Positions 1 to 7,511 of a DNA stretch of 64,000 nt are shown in pieces; positions within the stretch are counted from its first letter, which is position 1, and every line of letters begins with the position of its first letter. The translations under genes were made by a program, and so were the position numbers. A model generated the notes under the pieces. It ran no database searches and was not told the origin of the DNA. It saw only the letters and a program-made list of their open reading frames with translations. Source of the stretch: Alteribacter populi (GTDB taxonomy: Bacteria; Bacillota; Bacilli; Bacillales; Salisediminibacteriaceae). The stretch lies in assembly GCF_002352765.1 (NCBI RefSeq), contig NZ_KZ293963.1, positions 2,750,368 to 2,814,367 on the forward strand. The letters run 5' to 3'.

Positions 1-2
1 GC

Positions 3-635
3 CTTCAGGATGCACGGTCACATGAAAGTATACGTGTCATTGTGCTAACCGGAACAGATAGTGCTTTTTCCAGCGGGGCTGATTTAAAAAGTATTCCTGT
101 TGCCTCCATGGAACACTTTGACCATGGAGAATATTTGGAGCGAACCTACAATCGGCTGATTAAACTTATGGATGCTATTAATAAACCTACTTTAGCTTAT
201 TTAAATGGAACAGCCGTTGGTGCAGGTTTAAGTATTGCTTTAGCGTGCGACTACAGGGTAGCAGATCGCGATGCCAAGCTCGCTCTGAGTTTTATGAAAA
301 TCGGACTCATTCCCGATGCCGGCGCTTCTTATTTTCTCCCGCGCCTCGTCGGTTTATCAAAAGCGTTGGAGCTCGCGTTAGGTGACTCCGTGAGTGCTGA
401 AGAAGCATATAGAATAGGACTGATTCATCATATCGGCAAGCCAGATTCGCTAATCAACGTTTTGAAGCAAGCCCCTCCCACTGCTTATGCGAATATGAAA
501 AACAATATGAAATGTGGATTGAATCTAAGTTTAGATGAGGTGTTAGAGGAAGAACGAAAAGGTCAGCAGCAAGCCGGTAAATCTGAAGAACACCTTCTCG
601 CGATTAAGCAATTTTTAAAAAGTACGGTGAAGTAA
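3..635 (+). CDS. Enoyl-CoA hydratase/isomerase (crotonase) family, 5'-truncated by window
   Basis: Acyl-CoA-processing enzyme of the crotonase fold. The reading frame is open from base 3 and reads LQDARSHESIRVIVLTG, so the start lies outside the window; about 211 residues of a usual ~255-260 are present. The oxyanion-hole segments are visible as FSSGADLK and GTAVGAGLSIALACDYR. At the position of the first catalytic Glu of true hydratases the sequence is FMKIGLIPDAGASY, with an Asp after Pro as in PaaG-type ring-1,2-epoxyphenylacetyl-CoA isomerases. An isomerase-like role is therefore more likely than a classic hydratase, but the substrate cannot be named. The next gene, hemQ, is about 290 bp away and not part of an operon with it. 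Confidence 0.85.
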   Translation, partial: LQDARSHESIRVIVLTGTDSAFSSGADLKSIPVASMEHFDHGEYLERTYNRLIKLMDAINKPTLAYLNGTAVGAGLSIALACDYRVADRDAKLALSFMKIGLIPDAGASYFLPRLVGLSKALELALGDSVSAEEAYRIGLIHHIGKPDSLINVLKQAPPTAYANMKNNMKCGLNLSLDEVLEEERKGQQQAGKSEEHLLAIKQFLKSTVK

Positions 636-653
636 ATCCCTATTGTAACGGTT

Positions 654-703
654 TTTCAACTCAAATGATCGTTCATCTGTCCGTAACATCATTTGAGTTG
701 AAA
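654..703. terminator. 16-bp perfect inverted repeat after the crotonase gene
   Basis: Arms 654-669 (TTTCAACTCAAATGAT) and 688-703 are exact complements around an 18-base loop. There is no strong T-run directly after the stem, so it may end transcription weakly or protect the 3' end. The same arm sequence recurs at 20576-20594 in another gene end, so it also behaves as a small repeated element. Confidence 0.55.
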
Positions 704-773
704 TACTTAAAAAAACATCAAACCATTTGAGTACAGAGTTTTGTGATAAAACAGTGACCAAGCGGCAAGTCGT

Positions 774-802
774 TTGGTTTTTCGTTTTGCTAATAGTATA
801 AT
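774..802 (+). promoter_or_regulatory. Candidate sigma-A promoter of hemQ
   Basis: TATAAT at 797-802 is a perfect -10. TTGGTT at 774-779, 17 bases upstream, is a weak -35. The start of hemQ at 928 would leave a leader of roughly 120 bases. Confidence 0.4.
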
Positions 803-820
803 AAGAGTGAGTAAAAATTC

Positions 821-845
821 ATGTAATAAATGAACATGATTACAT
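821..845. promoter_or_regulatory. Dyad in the hemQ leader
   Basis: ATGTAAT (821-827) and ATTACAT (839-845) form an inverted repeat with an 11-base spacer, about 20 bases downstream of the candidate -10 box. It could be an operator or a leader hairpin. No regulator can be named from sequence. Confidence 0.3.
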
Positions 846-927
846 ACAGGTAGTCTCAAAAGGCTCTTTTTTGACATTGAGATCACCTCGTAAGTTATGA
901 TTTAACAAGTAGATTGGAGTGTTTCGA

Positions 928-1671
928 ATGAGTGAAGCAGCTAAAACATTAGAGGGTTGGTATTGCTTGCATGATTTCCGTTCTATGAACTGGCCAGCGT
1001 GGCGCAACCTTGAATCAGAGGAACGCGAATCGATTATTGCAGAGTTTAGACAACTTCTAGACAAGTGGAGTGCCACACAGGAAAAATTCAACGGAAGCCA
1101 TGCTTTATATAGCATTCTTGGCCAAAAAGCAGACCTTATGATCATGGTTCTTCGCCCGACAATGGACGAACTCAATGAATTAGAAAATGCCTTTAACAAA
1201 ACACGCCTAGCAGAATACACAATTCCAACATACTCCTACGTTTCAGTTGTGGAATTGAGTAACTACCTGCCACCTGAAGTCGACCCGGAAACAGACCCGG
1301 AAATTCAAGCTCGCTTAAAGCCGATCCTACCAAGGTGGCAGTATGCTTGTTTCTACCCAATGGACAAGCGTCGTGATGGAGAAGATAACTGGTACATGCT
1401 TCCTATGGAAGAGCGGCGTTCCATGATGCGCAGCCATGGGATGATCGGACGTCAGTATGCCGGAAAAGTCCGCCAAATTATTTCAGGCTCCGTTGGCTTT
1501 GATGACTGGGAGTGGGGCGTCACACTTTTCGCTCACGACGTGCTTCAATTTAAAAAGCTCGTTTATGAGATGCGCTTTGATGAAGTAAGTGCTCGCTATG
1601 GAGAGTTTGGATCTTTCTACGTCGGGACATACCTTGACGAAGATGCTCTTCCAAAATTCCTCTATATATAA
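928..1671 (+). CDS. hemQ: Coproheme decarboxylase (HemQ)
   Basis: Last step of the Gram-positive coproporphyrin-dependent heme pathway: oxidative decarboxylation of coproheme III to heme b, using H2O2, in the cytoplasm. It is 247 residues long, normal for the chlorite-dismutase-like family. Y143 and K147 in YPMDK match the catalytic Tyr and the Lys of S. aureus HemQ (Tyr145/Lys149). H170 in [10 protein letters not shown] matches the proximal heme ligand. ATG 928 is chosen because TTGGAG lies eight bases before it; an in-frame GTG at 919 overlaps that ribosome binding site. The order hemQ-cwlJ-gerQ-ywdK-ywdI-ung resembles the ywf/ywd region of B. subtilis. Confidence 0.95.
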   Translation: MSEAAKTLEGWYCLHDFRSMNWPAWRNLESEERESIIAEFRQLLDKWSATQEKFNGSHALYSILGQKADLMIMVLRPTMDELNELENAFNKTRLAEYTIPTYSYVSVVELSNYLPPEVDPETDPEIQARLKPILPRWQYACFYPMDKRRDGEDNWYMLPMEERRSMMRSHGMIGRQYAGKVRQIISGSVGFDDWEWGVTLFAHDVLQFKKLVYEMRFDEVSARYGEFGSFYVGTYLDEDALPKFLYI

Positions 1672-1710
1672 TAAGAAAAACTGCATAGATATCTCGTAAG
1701 AAATACTAAG

Positions 1711-1743
1711 AAACAGTCGATGCATCAGTCGGCTGTTTTTTTT
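1711..1743 (+). terminator. Probable hemQ terminator
   Basis: AAACAG at 1711-1716 pairs with CTGTTT near 1733, enclosing a smaller dyad, and is followed by a long T-run (to 1743). Confidence 0.5.
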
Positions 1744-1931
1744 ACCCTCCATAATTGCTATCACCTTTTTAATTCATCCCTTACCCAACTACGTAAAAAT
1801 AACGAAAGGATTCCACATAGGTCAAGCAACGACTTGCTGGTTATTTCATAGTATGACATTAGCTTGTGAATGCCAATTCGTACTTTAACCGTTATCCACA
1901 ATTGGAAGAAGTCTTAAAGGAGATGAAATGA

Positions 1932-2363
1932 ATGGCTGTTATTAAAGCTTCTTCAAGCGATATCGATATGCTCGCCCGATTAGTTCGCGCAGAGGCTGAA
2001 GGTGAAGGAGAAATCGGGATGCTTAAGGCAGGTAATGTCATGGTTAACCGGGTACGAGTGCCTTGCTTGGACTTCGAAGACATCAATACGGTTCCTAGAA
2101 TGGTTCATCAATCACCAGGGGGATTTGAAGCAACAGAAAAAGGCTACTTTTATCAACGTGCCAGGGAGCGCGATAAACGATTAGCACGGCGATTGGTTAA
2201 CGGAGAGCGTACGGGTATTGCGGAGTTTTCCCTATGGTTTTTCCGTCCCGACGGTCCATGTCCTCCAGAATGGTGGGGGCAGCCAACTACTGGACGTTAC
2301 AAACTCCACTGTTTTTACAGCCCTGAACATGCTGATTGTCCTGAAGTTTATGGCACTTTTTAA
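1932..2363 (+). CDS. cwlJ: Spore cortex-lytic hydrolase CwlJ
   Basis: Spore cell-wall hydrolase of the SleB/CwlJ family that degrades cortex peptidoglycan (muramic-delta-lactam containing) in germination, notably in the Ca-DPA-triggered route. The 143 residues form a single hydrolase domain with no signal peptide, as in CwlJ; the family Glu region is LVRAEAEGEGEIGM near the N-terminus, and WGQPTTGRYKLHCFY is also typical. ATG 1932 follows AAAGGAGATGAA. gerQ, whose product is needed for CwlJ to reach the coat, is the next gene but is separated by about 940 bp of repeat-rich DNA. In B. subtilis both are mother-cell sporulation genes. Confidence 0.93.
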   Translation: MAVIKASSSDIDMLARLVRAEAEGEGEIGMLKAGNVMVNRVRVPCLDFEDINTVPRMVHQSPGGFEATEKGYFYQRARERDKRLARRLVNGERTGIAEFSLWFFRPDGPCPPEWWGQPTTGRYKLHCFYSPEHADCPEVYGTF

Positions 2364-2386
2364 AATTCATTTCCGAGGAGAAATGC

Positions 2387-2417
2387 GAAACGGCCGAAAA
2401 TTTTCGGTCGTTTTTTC
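2387..2417 (+). terminator. cwlJ terminator
   Basis: A CGGCCGAAAA/TTTTCGGTCG stem is followed by TTTTTT; a typical Rho-independent terminator just after the cwlJ stop. Confidence 0.75.
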
Positions 2418-2452
2418 ATGAGAGATAAAATAGTATAAAAATCTACGTTTCT

Positions 2453-2482
2453 GTGTCTAGCCCCAGGCGCCATCGGCTCGTG
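2453..2482 (+). repeat. 30-bp dispersed motif, copy 1
   Basis: Begins GTGTCTAGCCCCAGGCGCC and ends CATCGGCTCGTG. Related copies in the opposite orientation lie at 15526-15559 and 18200-18229, always intergenic. Confidence 0.65.
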
Positions 2483-2507
2483 TTAAATAACCTGCCCGAT
2501 TAAAAGT

Positions 2508-2694
2508 AAATATGAGTATGTCATTAGCTCAGAAATCATTCATATGAGAAGCATATTATACTTCCGCAGAAGTGTTGTGGTGTCTTCGGGCCTTTATAAG
2601 TAGGGCTGTTTTCTAAAAGATTGTTGTTCTTGACACAAAATATATAAACTGCGACATAGAAGTAGATTGATTTCCGCTCCGGACAGTCGCTTTC
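2508..2694 (+). repeat. 187-bp intergenic repeat, copy 1 (inverted partner at 11225-11410)
   Basis: Nearly identical, with only a handful of mismatches by eye, to the reverse complement of 11225-11410. Landmarks include CATATTATACTTCCGCAGAA, GGCCTTTATAAGTA and TTGTTCTTGACACAAAATAT. No ORF fits it. Confidence 0.85.
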
Positions 2695-2820
2695 CACGGG
2701 ATCTTCAGTTGTTGCTTTTCCCGCAGGAGTCGACTGCCCTTCGCTCCAATCATCCATTATAAAAATGAATAGCCATTGTTTGACTTCATCAATGTGATGA
2801 ATTTACAAAGCACTATACCA

Positions 2821-2947
2821 GCGAAGGAAATACACGTAGACTCCAGCGGGAAAGCGAAGGCGTTGAGACCCCACAGTGAGCGCATTTTGCGAACGAGGAG
2901 GCTCAGCGCGAGCCCACGGAAAGCGTAGTGTATTTCCGAAGCGGTAG
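2821..2947. repeat. GC-rich palindromic intergenic repeat
   Basis: GGAAATACAC near the left end pairs with GTGTATTTCC at 2928-2937. The inside (AGACTCCAGCGGGAAAGCG, GAGGAGGCTCAGC) is of a type I recognise as widespread between genes in Bacillaceae. The stretch AAAGCGTAGTGTATTTCCG recurs in reverse at about 11200-11220. Confidence 0.6.
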
Positions 2948-3306
2948 GTTATGCATGTCGCCGAAAAGCAGGTGCCTTGCGCTTTTCTAAACTCCTTTCT
3001 GTACTAAATTGTTTCAGCATTTTCATTGTAAAACCATTTCAATCGAGCATAGCCTATTCACTTCATTCATAGTAATACAATAGCGCAGGTGCGCCAGCTT
3101 TCTAATAAACCTTCCCGATTTACTGCAATGGAGATCAGCATTTAAGGAGGTGTAAAACTTACAACGGCACTCTTCTCTCATCCGTTTTATAGGAAAAAGC
3201 TGAAGATATCGGTAAACTCGGGATAGTAAACTGTATTACCTTCGCACAGGTTCAGTGGTTGTCCAGATGTTTGCAACGTTATTAATTAGCAAAAGGACGT
3301 GATGTA

Positions 3307-3831
3307 ATGTATTATCCTTACCCACAATTTGGATTTGACGCTTACCGCAATTCTCAAGGGATGGGATATAATCAGAATGGTATGGGGATGAATGGGATGA
3401 ATGGAATGAATGGGATGCAAAACGGGCAGCAACAGTTTCTTCCCGGAACACCTGAGCCACCTCAACCAGGTTTCGCAGGCGGACAACAGCAACAGCAGCA
3501 GCAAGGACCATTCGGTATTACTGCACAGATGCCAGGTCAGCTTCCAATTGAACAGTCTTACATCGAAAATATACTTCGCTTGAACCGAGGGAAAGTCGGT
3601 ACTTTTTATATGACGTTTGAATACAACGAAAGATGGAATGCAAAAATCTTTAAAGGAGTTATTGAAGCAGCGGGAAGAGATCACATTATTCTTAGTGATC
3701 CGCAAACAGATAAACGTTACCTCCTTTTGATGGTAAACCTTGATTATGTAACGTTTGATGAGCCGCTTGAATATGAATACCCTTTTGAAGAGGGATTTGA
3801 TCCCCAGTTGGCAACGTATTCACCGCGATAA
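3307..3831 (+). CDS. gerQ: Spore coat protein GerQ
   Basis: Inner-coat protein needed for CwlJ localisation and function. It is 174 residues long. The N-terminal ~75 residues are low-complexity (YYPYPQ; tandem GMN repeats; a run of seven Gln). The conserved globular part starts at about residue 75 (GPFGITAQMPGQLPIEQSYI) and includes NRGKVGTFYMTFEYN and KRYLLLMVNLDYVTFDEP. ATG 3307 follows AAAAGGACG; an upstream stop in frame (3283-3285) rules out a longer N-terminus. Unusually there is no Lys before the globular domain, although N-terminal lysines of B. subtilis GerQ are the known transglutaminase cross-link sites. Confidence 0.93.
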   Translation: MYYPYPQFGFDAYRNSQGMGYNQNGMGMNGMNGMNGMQNGQQQFLPGTPEPPQPGFAGGQQQQQQQGPFGITAQMPGQLPIEQSYIENILRLNRGKVGTFYMTFEYNERWNAKIFKGVIEAAGRDHIILSDPQTDKRYLLLMVNLDYVTFDEPLEYEYPFEEGFDPQLATYSPR

Positions 3832-3935
3832 TGTAATAAGCAGCAAACTAAATTCAGCTCATTCGCACGAAGAATTTTTATCTACCAATGACTCCACTTA
3901 CTACTCGTATAAAGCATGGATCCCCACATCCTAAA

Positions 3936-3972
3936 AAGAAGCTAGCTCCCCAGTGAGCCAGCTTCTTTTTTG
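3936..3972. terminator. Terminator between convergent gerQ and ywdK
   Basis: A GAAGCTAGCTC/GAGCCAGCTTC stem is followed by TTTTTT on the + strand, and A-rich sequence flanks it on the other side, so it may serve both genes. Confidence 0.75.
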
Positions 3973-4009
3973 AAAGGATAGACTTTATCCTGTTTTCTTT
4001 CATTCGGTT

Positions 4010-4387
4010 TTACCCTGAATGATTCATAGCAGCGACAAATAGCAGAGCCCATCCGACTAAAAAGGCGATGCCACCTAATGGCGTGATTGCTCCTAGAACC
4101 TTAATGCCTGTTACACTCATTACATAGAGACTTCCGGAAAATAAAATAATTCCGATGAAAAAAGCCCAGCCAGCACCATGCACAAGTCCGGTAGAAGATA
4201 AGTACTTCGTTAAAATCGCTACTACAATTAATGCAAGTGCATGAATCATATGATATTGAACCGCTGTTTCAAAGGTTTTTAAATAACCACCTTGCTCCAG
4301 CTTATCCTTCAATGCATGGGCTCCAAAAGCACCTAATGCTACAAATAAAAATGCATTCACACTTCCTAGCAACAAAAATAATTTCAT
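4010..4387 (-). CDS. ywdK: DUF423 family membrane protein YwdK
   Basis: Small integral membrane protein of the DUF423 family, 125 residues, molecular role unknown. Four hydrophobic segments are visible: about residues 3-24, 47-62, 70-92 and 97-120. GAFGAHALKDKL near the N-terminus and TPLGGIAFLVGWALL near the C-terminus are typical of the family. ATG is preceded by AAAGGAGATC. Its position beside gerQ matches ywdK in B. subtilis. Confidence 0.85.
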   Translation of the reverse strand: MKLFLLLGSVNAFLFVALGAFGAHALKDKLEQGGYLKTFETAVQYHMIHALALIVVAILTKYLSSTGLVHGAGWAFFIGIILFSGSLYVMSVTGIKVLGAITPLGGIAFLVGWALLFVAAMNHSG

Positions 4388-4551
4388 ATACGATCTCCTT
4401 TACTAATTTTCCGGCTTTTACTAAACAATGAAAGAATATCATATACAAGCCTGTAAAGGAAACTCCATTTGTCCTATGTCTGAATAATCCTGCTTTCCTC
4501 ATACTTTAAGTAATTTAACCCCTTTGATGGAGGAAAGTATAAGCCAAGTCT

Positions 4552-4854
4552 TTACCGGTTCTGTACAAAAACTCGTAAGGCATTTTCCATTCGTTCTGCT
4601 TCTTCGTGGGTGGGTGTAATGACGACGATGTGGTCTCCGTTCACCTCTATATTTACATGCTTAAACCCTTGCTGATGAAGAAAATCCTTTACACCTGCTA
4701 CATCCTCTTTTTCTGCGTACAAAGTGTGATCGCCTATGTAATGATTGTTTACAAATAGTTCGTAGCGATCTTCGGTCAACTTTGACTCCGTTTCACCCCC
4801 TGTAAAAATGTGAAAATAAATCGGAAAACCTGTATTTCCTGAATTGTTAAACAT
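4552..4854 (-). CDS. Small conserved hypothetical protein
   Basis: I do not recognise this 100-residue soluble protein. It has no signal peptide, no Cys and no membrane segment. An alternation of beta-like and helical stretches (RYELFVNNHYIGDHTLYAE, then a helix, VNIEVNGDHIVVITP, and a final helix with MENALRVFV) suggests a small alpha/beta domain. ATG 4854 follows AAGGAAGGAG; a GTG directly before it is possible. It sits between ywdK and ywdI on the same strand, so it may share their transcription, and its coding character looks genuine. Confidence 0.65.
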   Translation of the reverse strand: MFNNSGNTGFPIYFHIFTGGETESKLTEDRYELFVNNHYIGDHTLYAEKEDVAGVKDFLHQQGFKHVNIEVNGDHIVVITPTHEEAERMENALRVFVQNR

Positions 4855-4976
4855 CACTACTCACTCCTTCCTTATCCACACTATCTCCTATTTTTCCGAA
4901 ACCATGCATTGAACAAAACATTAAAAGCGCATAAGAAACACGCCCCCACCGACGGGAAATATCATCTCGAAACAGC

Positions 4977-5010
4977 AAAAAACCCGAATCTTCTAGGAGA
5001 CCGGGTTTTT
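4977..5010 (-). terminator. ywdI terminator
   Basis: Minus-strand stem AAAACCCG/CGGGTTTT ends in a run of T, directly downstream of the ywdI stop. Confidence 0.7.
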
Positions 5011-5029
5011 CCACTTATTATTTTGTACG

Positions 5030-5362
5030 CTAAAAATCCAACAAGTTATCGCTATCTGGTTTGTCATCTGCATCGTAAATATCCAAAGAAGATTTCGTTG
5101 CAGGCTGACGATCCTTCTTAACGGAGGGTTTGTCCTCTAAGTCCCCCATCATTTTCTGCCTTTCCAGTGCAGCCATCGAAGAAGTATGCTGTACATTGGT
5201 TTCGCGGTTGGAATCTGATGAAAGCAAGTCACAATACGTTCGTAGTGCCGTAACATGCTCACGAAAACGACCGTTTTCAGTGACACCGGAATCGACTTCC
5301 CGTTTTAATTGAGCAAGTTCCTGCTCCATCTTAGCCACTACAGTTTTCGCTGAAATATTCAT
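5030..5362 (-). CDS. ywdI: DUF5327 family protein YwdI
   Basis: Small cytoplasmic protein of unknown function, 110 residues from the ATG chosen here (MNISAKTVVAKMEQELAQLK). The N-terminal half is helical with a conserved REHVTALRTYCDLL motif; the C-terminal half is acidic and disordered-looking, ending DNLLDF. A longer in-frame start (5398) would add MGKAWKRRGTST, but GAGGAGGGG lies about ten bases before ATG 5362. Its place between gerQ/ywdK and ung fits the B. subtilis order. Confidence 0.75.
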   Translation of the reverse strand: MNISAKTVVAKMEQELAQLKREVDSGVTENGRFREHVTALRTYCDLLSSDSNRETNVQHTSSMAALERQKMMGDLEDKPSVKKDRQPATKSSLDIYDADDKPDSDNLLDF

Positions 5363-5410
5363 GGTGCTCGTTCCCCTCCTCTTCCACGCTTTTCCCATAC
5401 TAGCATAGCT

Positions 5411-7204
5411 TTATTTTTCCGTTAAATCAATAAACGTATCTACGTCTTCCGCGACTAAGTCAATCGCCTTTTGCCAAAATTCAGGCTGTGTTAGATCGAC
5501 GTCTAAATGTTTCTTTGCTAAATCTTCTACTTGCATGCGACCTGTGTCGCGAAGTAAATCAATATATTGTTTTTCAAAGGCTGTACCTTCTTCTGCCGCT
5601 CGTGCGTAAATTCCCATACTGAACAAATAGCCGAACGTGTACGGGAAATTGTAGAATGGCACTCCTGTAATGTGAAAATGAAGTTTTGAAGCCCAGAAAT
5701 GAGGTGAATATGAACCTAACGCATCACAGTAGGCTTCCTTTTGTGCACCCAACATCATTTCATTTAACCTGTGTACACTTACAAGACCCTTTTTACGTTC
5801 TTCATAAAAGCGAGTTTCAAATAAAAACCTCGCATGGATATTCATAAAGAATGCGATACTCCGGTTGAGCTTATCATCTAACAATTGGACCTTTGCCTTA
5901 TTTGATGATGCCTGCTTAACAGTAGCATCAGCAACAATCATTTCCGCAAAAGTAGACGCCGTTTCTGCTACATTCATCGCATAACGCTGGGCCATTTGCG
6001 GCAAGTCGTTCATCACATGCTGATGATAGGCGTGCCCTAATTCATGGGCAAGGGTAGCAACATTGGAAGCAGAACCGTCGTATGTCATGAAAATACGAGA
6101 CTCTTCTGATACAGGAAAGCTCGTGCAAAATCCCCCAGGGCGTTTACCAGAGCGGCTTTCTGCTTCAATCCAACGTTCGTTAAACGCTTTCTGAGCAAAG
6201 TCAGCCATTTTCGGACTGAAAGATCCAAATTGCTGAACAATCATCGAGGCTGCCTCGTCATAGGAGACTTCCTCCACTTCACTTGTCAGAGGTGCGCCGA
6301 CGTCAGTCCAATCAAGCTTTTCCAGACCGAGAAGTTCCGCTTTCCTTTTCAGATATTGAACAAATTTTGGTTTATTTTTTTCGATCGTCTCCCACATCAC
6401 CTTTAATGTTTCCTCTTGCATTCGGTTAATGTCTAAAGGTTCTTTTAAGACATTATCCCAGCCGCGAGCTTCATACGTTTGTAAGCGGAATCCGCCCAAA
6501 TGGTTCAATGTGTTTGCAAACAGTTCGGCTTCATCGCCCCATGCTTTTTCCCATTTATCAGACATGTATTGACGAGTCTCACGGTTTTTACTTCCCATTT
6601 TGTTTGCCGCTTGACCAACAGATAAGGACTTTTCTTCTCCGTCCTCTTCTACATTAATCGTCATTCTGCCAACAATCGTATTATAGAAATCTCCCCACGC
6701 GTGATAACCATCAACAGACAACGATTGGATCAATTTTTCTTTTTCACCTGATAGCTTATCCTTTGCCAGGGATCGTCTTTCTTCCAAGTTATATGTAAGA
6801 GCTTTCAATTCTTCTAGCTCTAAAAGTTGACTCCATAAATCATCAGTTAATCCCAATAATAGGTCGTCAATAGACGTCATTACAGAAGAATAGGAGGAAG
6901 ACAGTTTTTTTACTCTTCCTGTGAGAAGCTTCGCCTGGTCATCTTTTGTGTTTTGAGCAGTTAAACAGCTAACAAAAGCACCTGCTTCCCGGACTCGTTT
7001 TGAAATCTCCTGTGCACGAACGAGAACATGAACAATATTAAATAACGATTCTTCAGACTTCGACACTTCAGTGCAGTCCAAATCCTTTTGAAATTGGGTA
7101 ATGTCTTCTTCCAACGTTATTAAAAACGACTGGAATTTGTCCGATTCACTTCCCCCTGGAAAGATTGCATCTAAATCCCAAACTTGATGATACATTTGTT
7201 TCAT
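5411..7204 (-). CDS. M3 family oligoendopeptidase (PepF-like)
   Basis: Cytoplasmic zinc metallopeptidase that cleaves short peptides, 597 residues, full length for M3B/PepF-type enzymes. The zinc site is H387-E388-x-x-H391 in LAHELGHAYHQHVMND, preceded by MTYDGSASNVATLAHE. Other family blocks are GKRPGGFCTSFP and FYNFPYTFGYLFSMGIYA. ATG follows GAGAGGGGC. No peptide transporter adjoins it, so a role in general peptide turnover is assumed, not shown. Confidence 0.9.
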   Translation of the reverse strand: MKQMYHQVWDLDAIFPGGSESDKFQSFLITLEEDITQFQKDLDCTEVSKSEESLFNIVHVLVRAQEISKRVREAGAFVSCLTAQNTKDDQAKLLTGRVKKLSSSYSSVMTSIDDLLLGLTDDLWSQLLELEELKALTYNLEERRSLAKDKLSGEKEKLIQSLSVDGYHAWGDFYNTIVGRMTINVEEDGEEKSLSVGQAANKMGSKNRETRQYMSDKWEKAWGDEAELFANTLNHLGGFRLQTYEARGWDNVLKEPLDINRMQEETLKVMWETIEKNKPKFVQYLKRKAELLGLEKLDWTDVGAPLTSEVEEVSYDEAASMIVQQFGSFSPKMADFAQKAFNERWIEAESRSGKRPGGFCTSFPVSEESRIFMTYDGSASNVATLAHELGHAYHQHVMNDLPQMAQRYAMNVAETASTFAEMIVADATVKQASSNKAKVQLLDDKLNRSIAFFMNIHARFLFETRFYEERKKGLVSVHRLNEMMLGAQKEAYCDALGSYSPHFWASKLHFHITGVPFYNFPYTFGYLFSMGIYARAAEEGTAFEKQYIDLLRDTGRMQVEDLAKKHLDVDLTQPEFWQKAIDLVAEDVDTFIDLTEK

Positions 7205-7449
7205 TTTGTTTGCCCCTCTCGCTAATGGTCTTGAAGTAGTTTTGCGAACTGTTGATTAGATTCTTACATAAAGACACCATTGCATTCTTTTCTGAGCTAC
7301 CGTACACATAACAACAACTTTTGACCTTCATGACTAGTTTATACTTTGTTACTCTATTATGTGTAGTTTCACTTTACCATGTTTCAAAAACAAAAATAAA
7401 GAATATTACAATAACTCGAAAGATAAAAGCTGTGTTTTCAACTTACTTA

Positions 7450-7502
7450 AAAAACTGGCTTCAAAAGGTCAATGTTATTGACCCTTTTGAAGCCTCTTTT
7501 TT
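7450..7502. terminator. Strong terminator downstream of the sensor kinase
   Basis: GGCTTCAAAAGGTCAAT (7457-7473) pairs with its complement ending at 7494, and both sides carry T/A runs. It probably ends the minus-strand kinase transcript. Confidence 0.75.
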
Positions 7503-7511
7503 CATGTCTGT

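Larger units (their letters stand above)
2421..3306. other. Repeat-rich intergenic region between cwlJ and gerQ
   Basis: About 890 bases without a supportable gene. It holds a 30-base dispersed motif (2453-2482), one copy of a 187-base repeat (2508-2694), and a GC-rich palindromic repeat (2821-2947). A good Shine-Dalgarno (AAGGAGGTG, 3144-3152) has no start codon after it; the frame there runs about 23 codons to a stop. Confidence 0.6.

Noticed and set aside
3144..3227. Good Shine-Dalgarno (AAGGAGGTG) followed by a short open frame LTTALFSHPFYRKKL
   Set aside because: No start codon at the right distance, and the frame stops after about 23 codons; perhaps a relic of a lost gene start.
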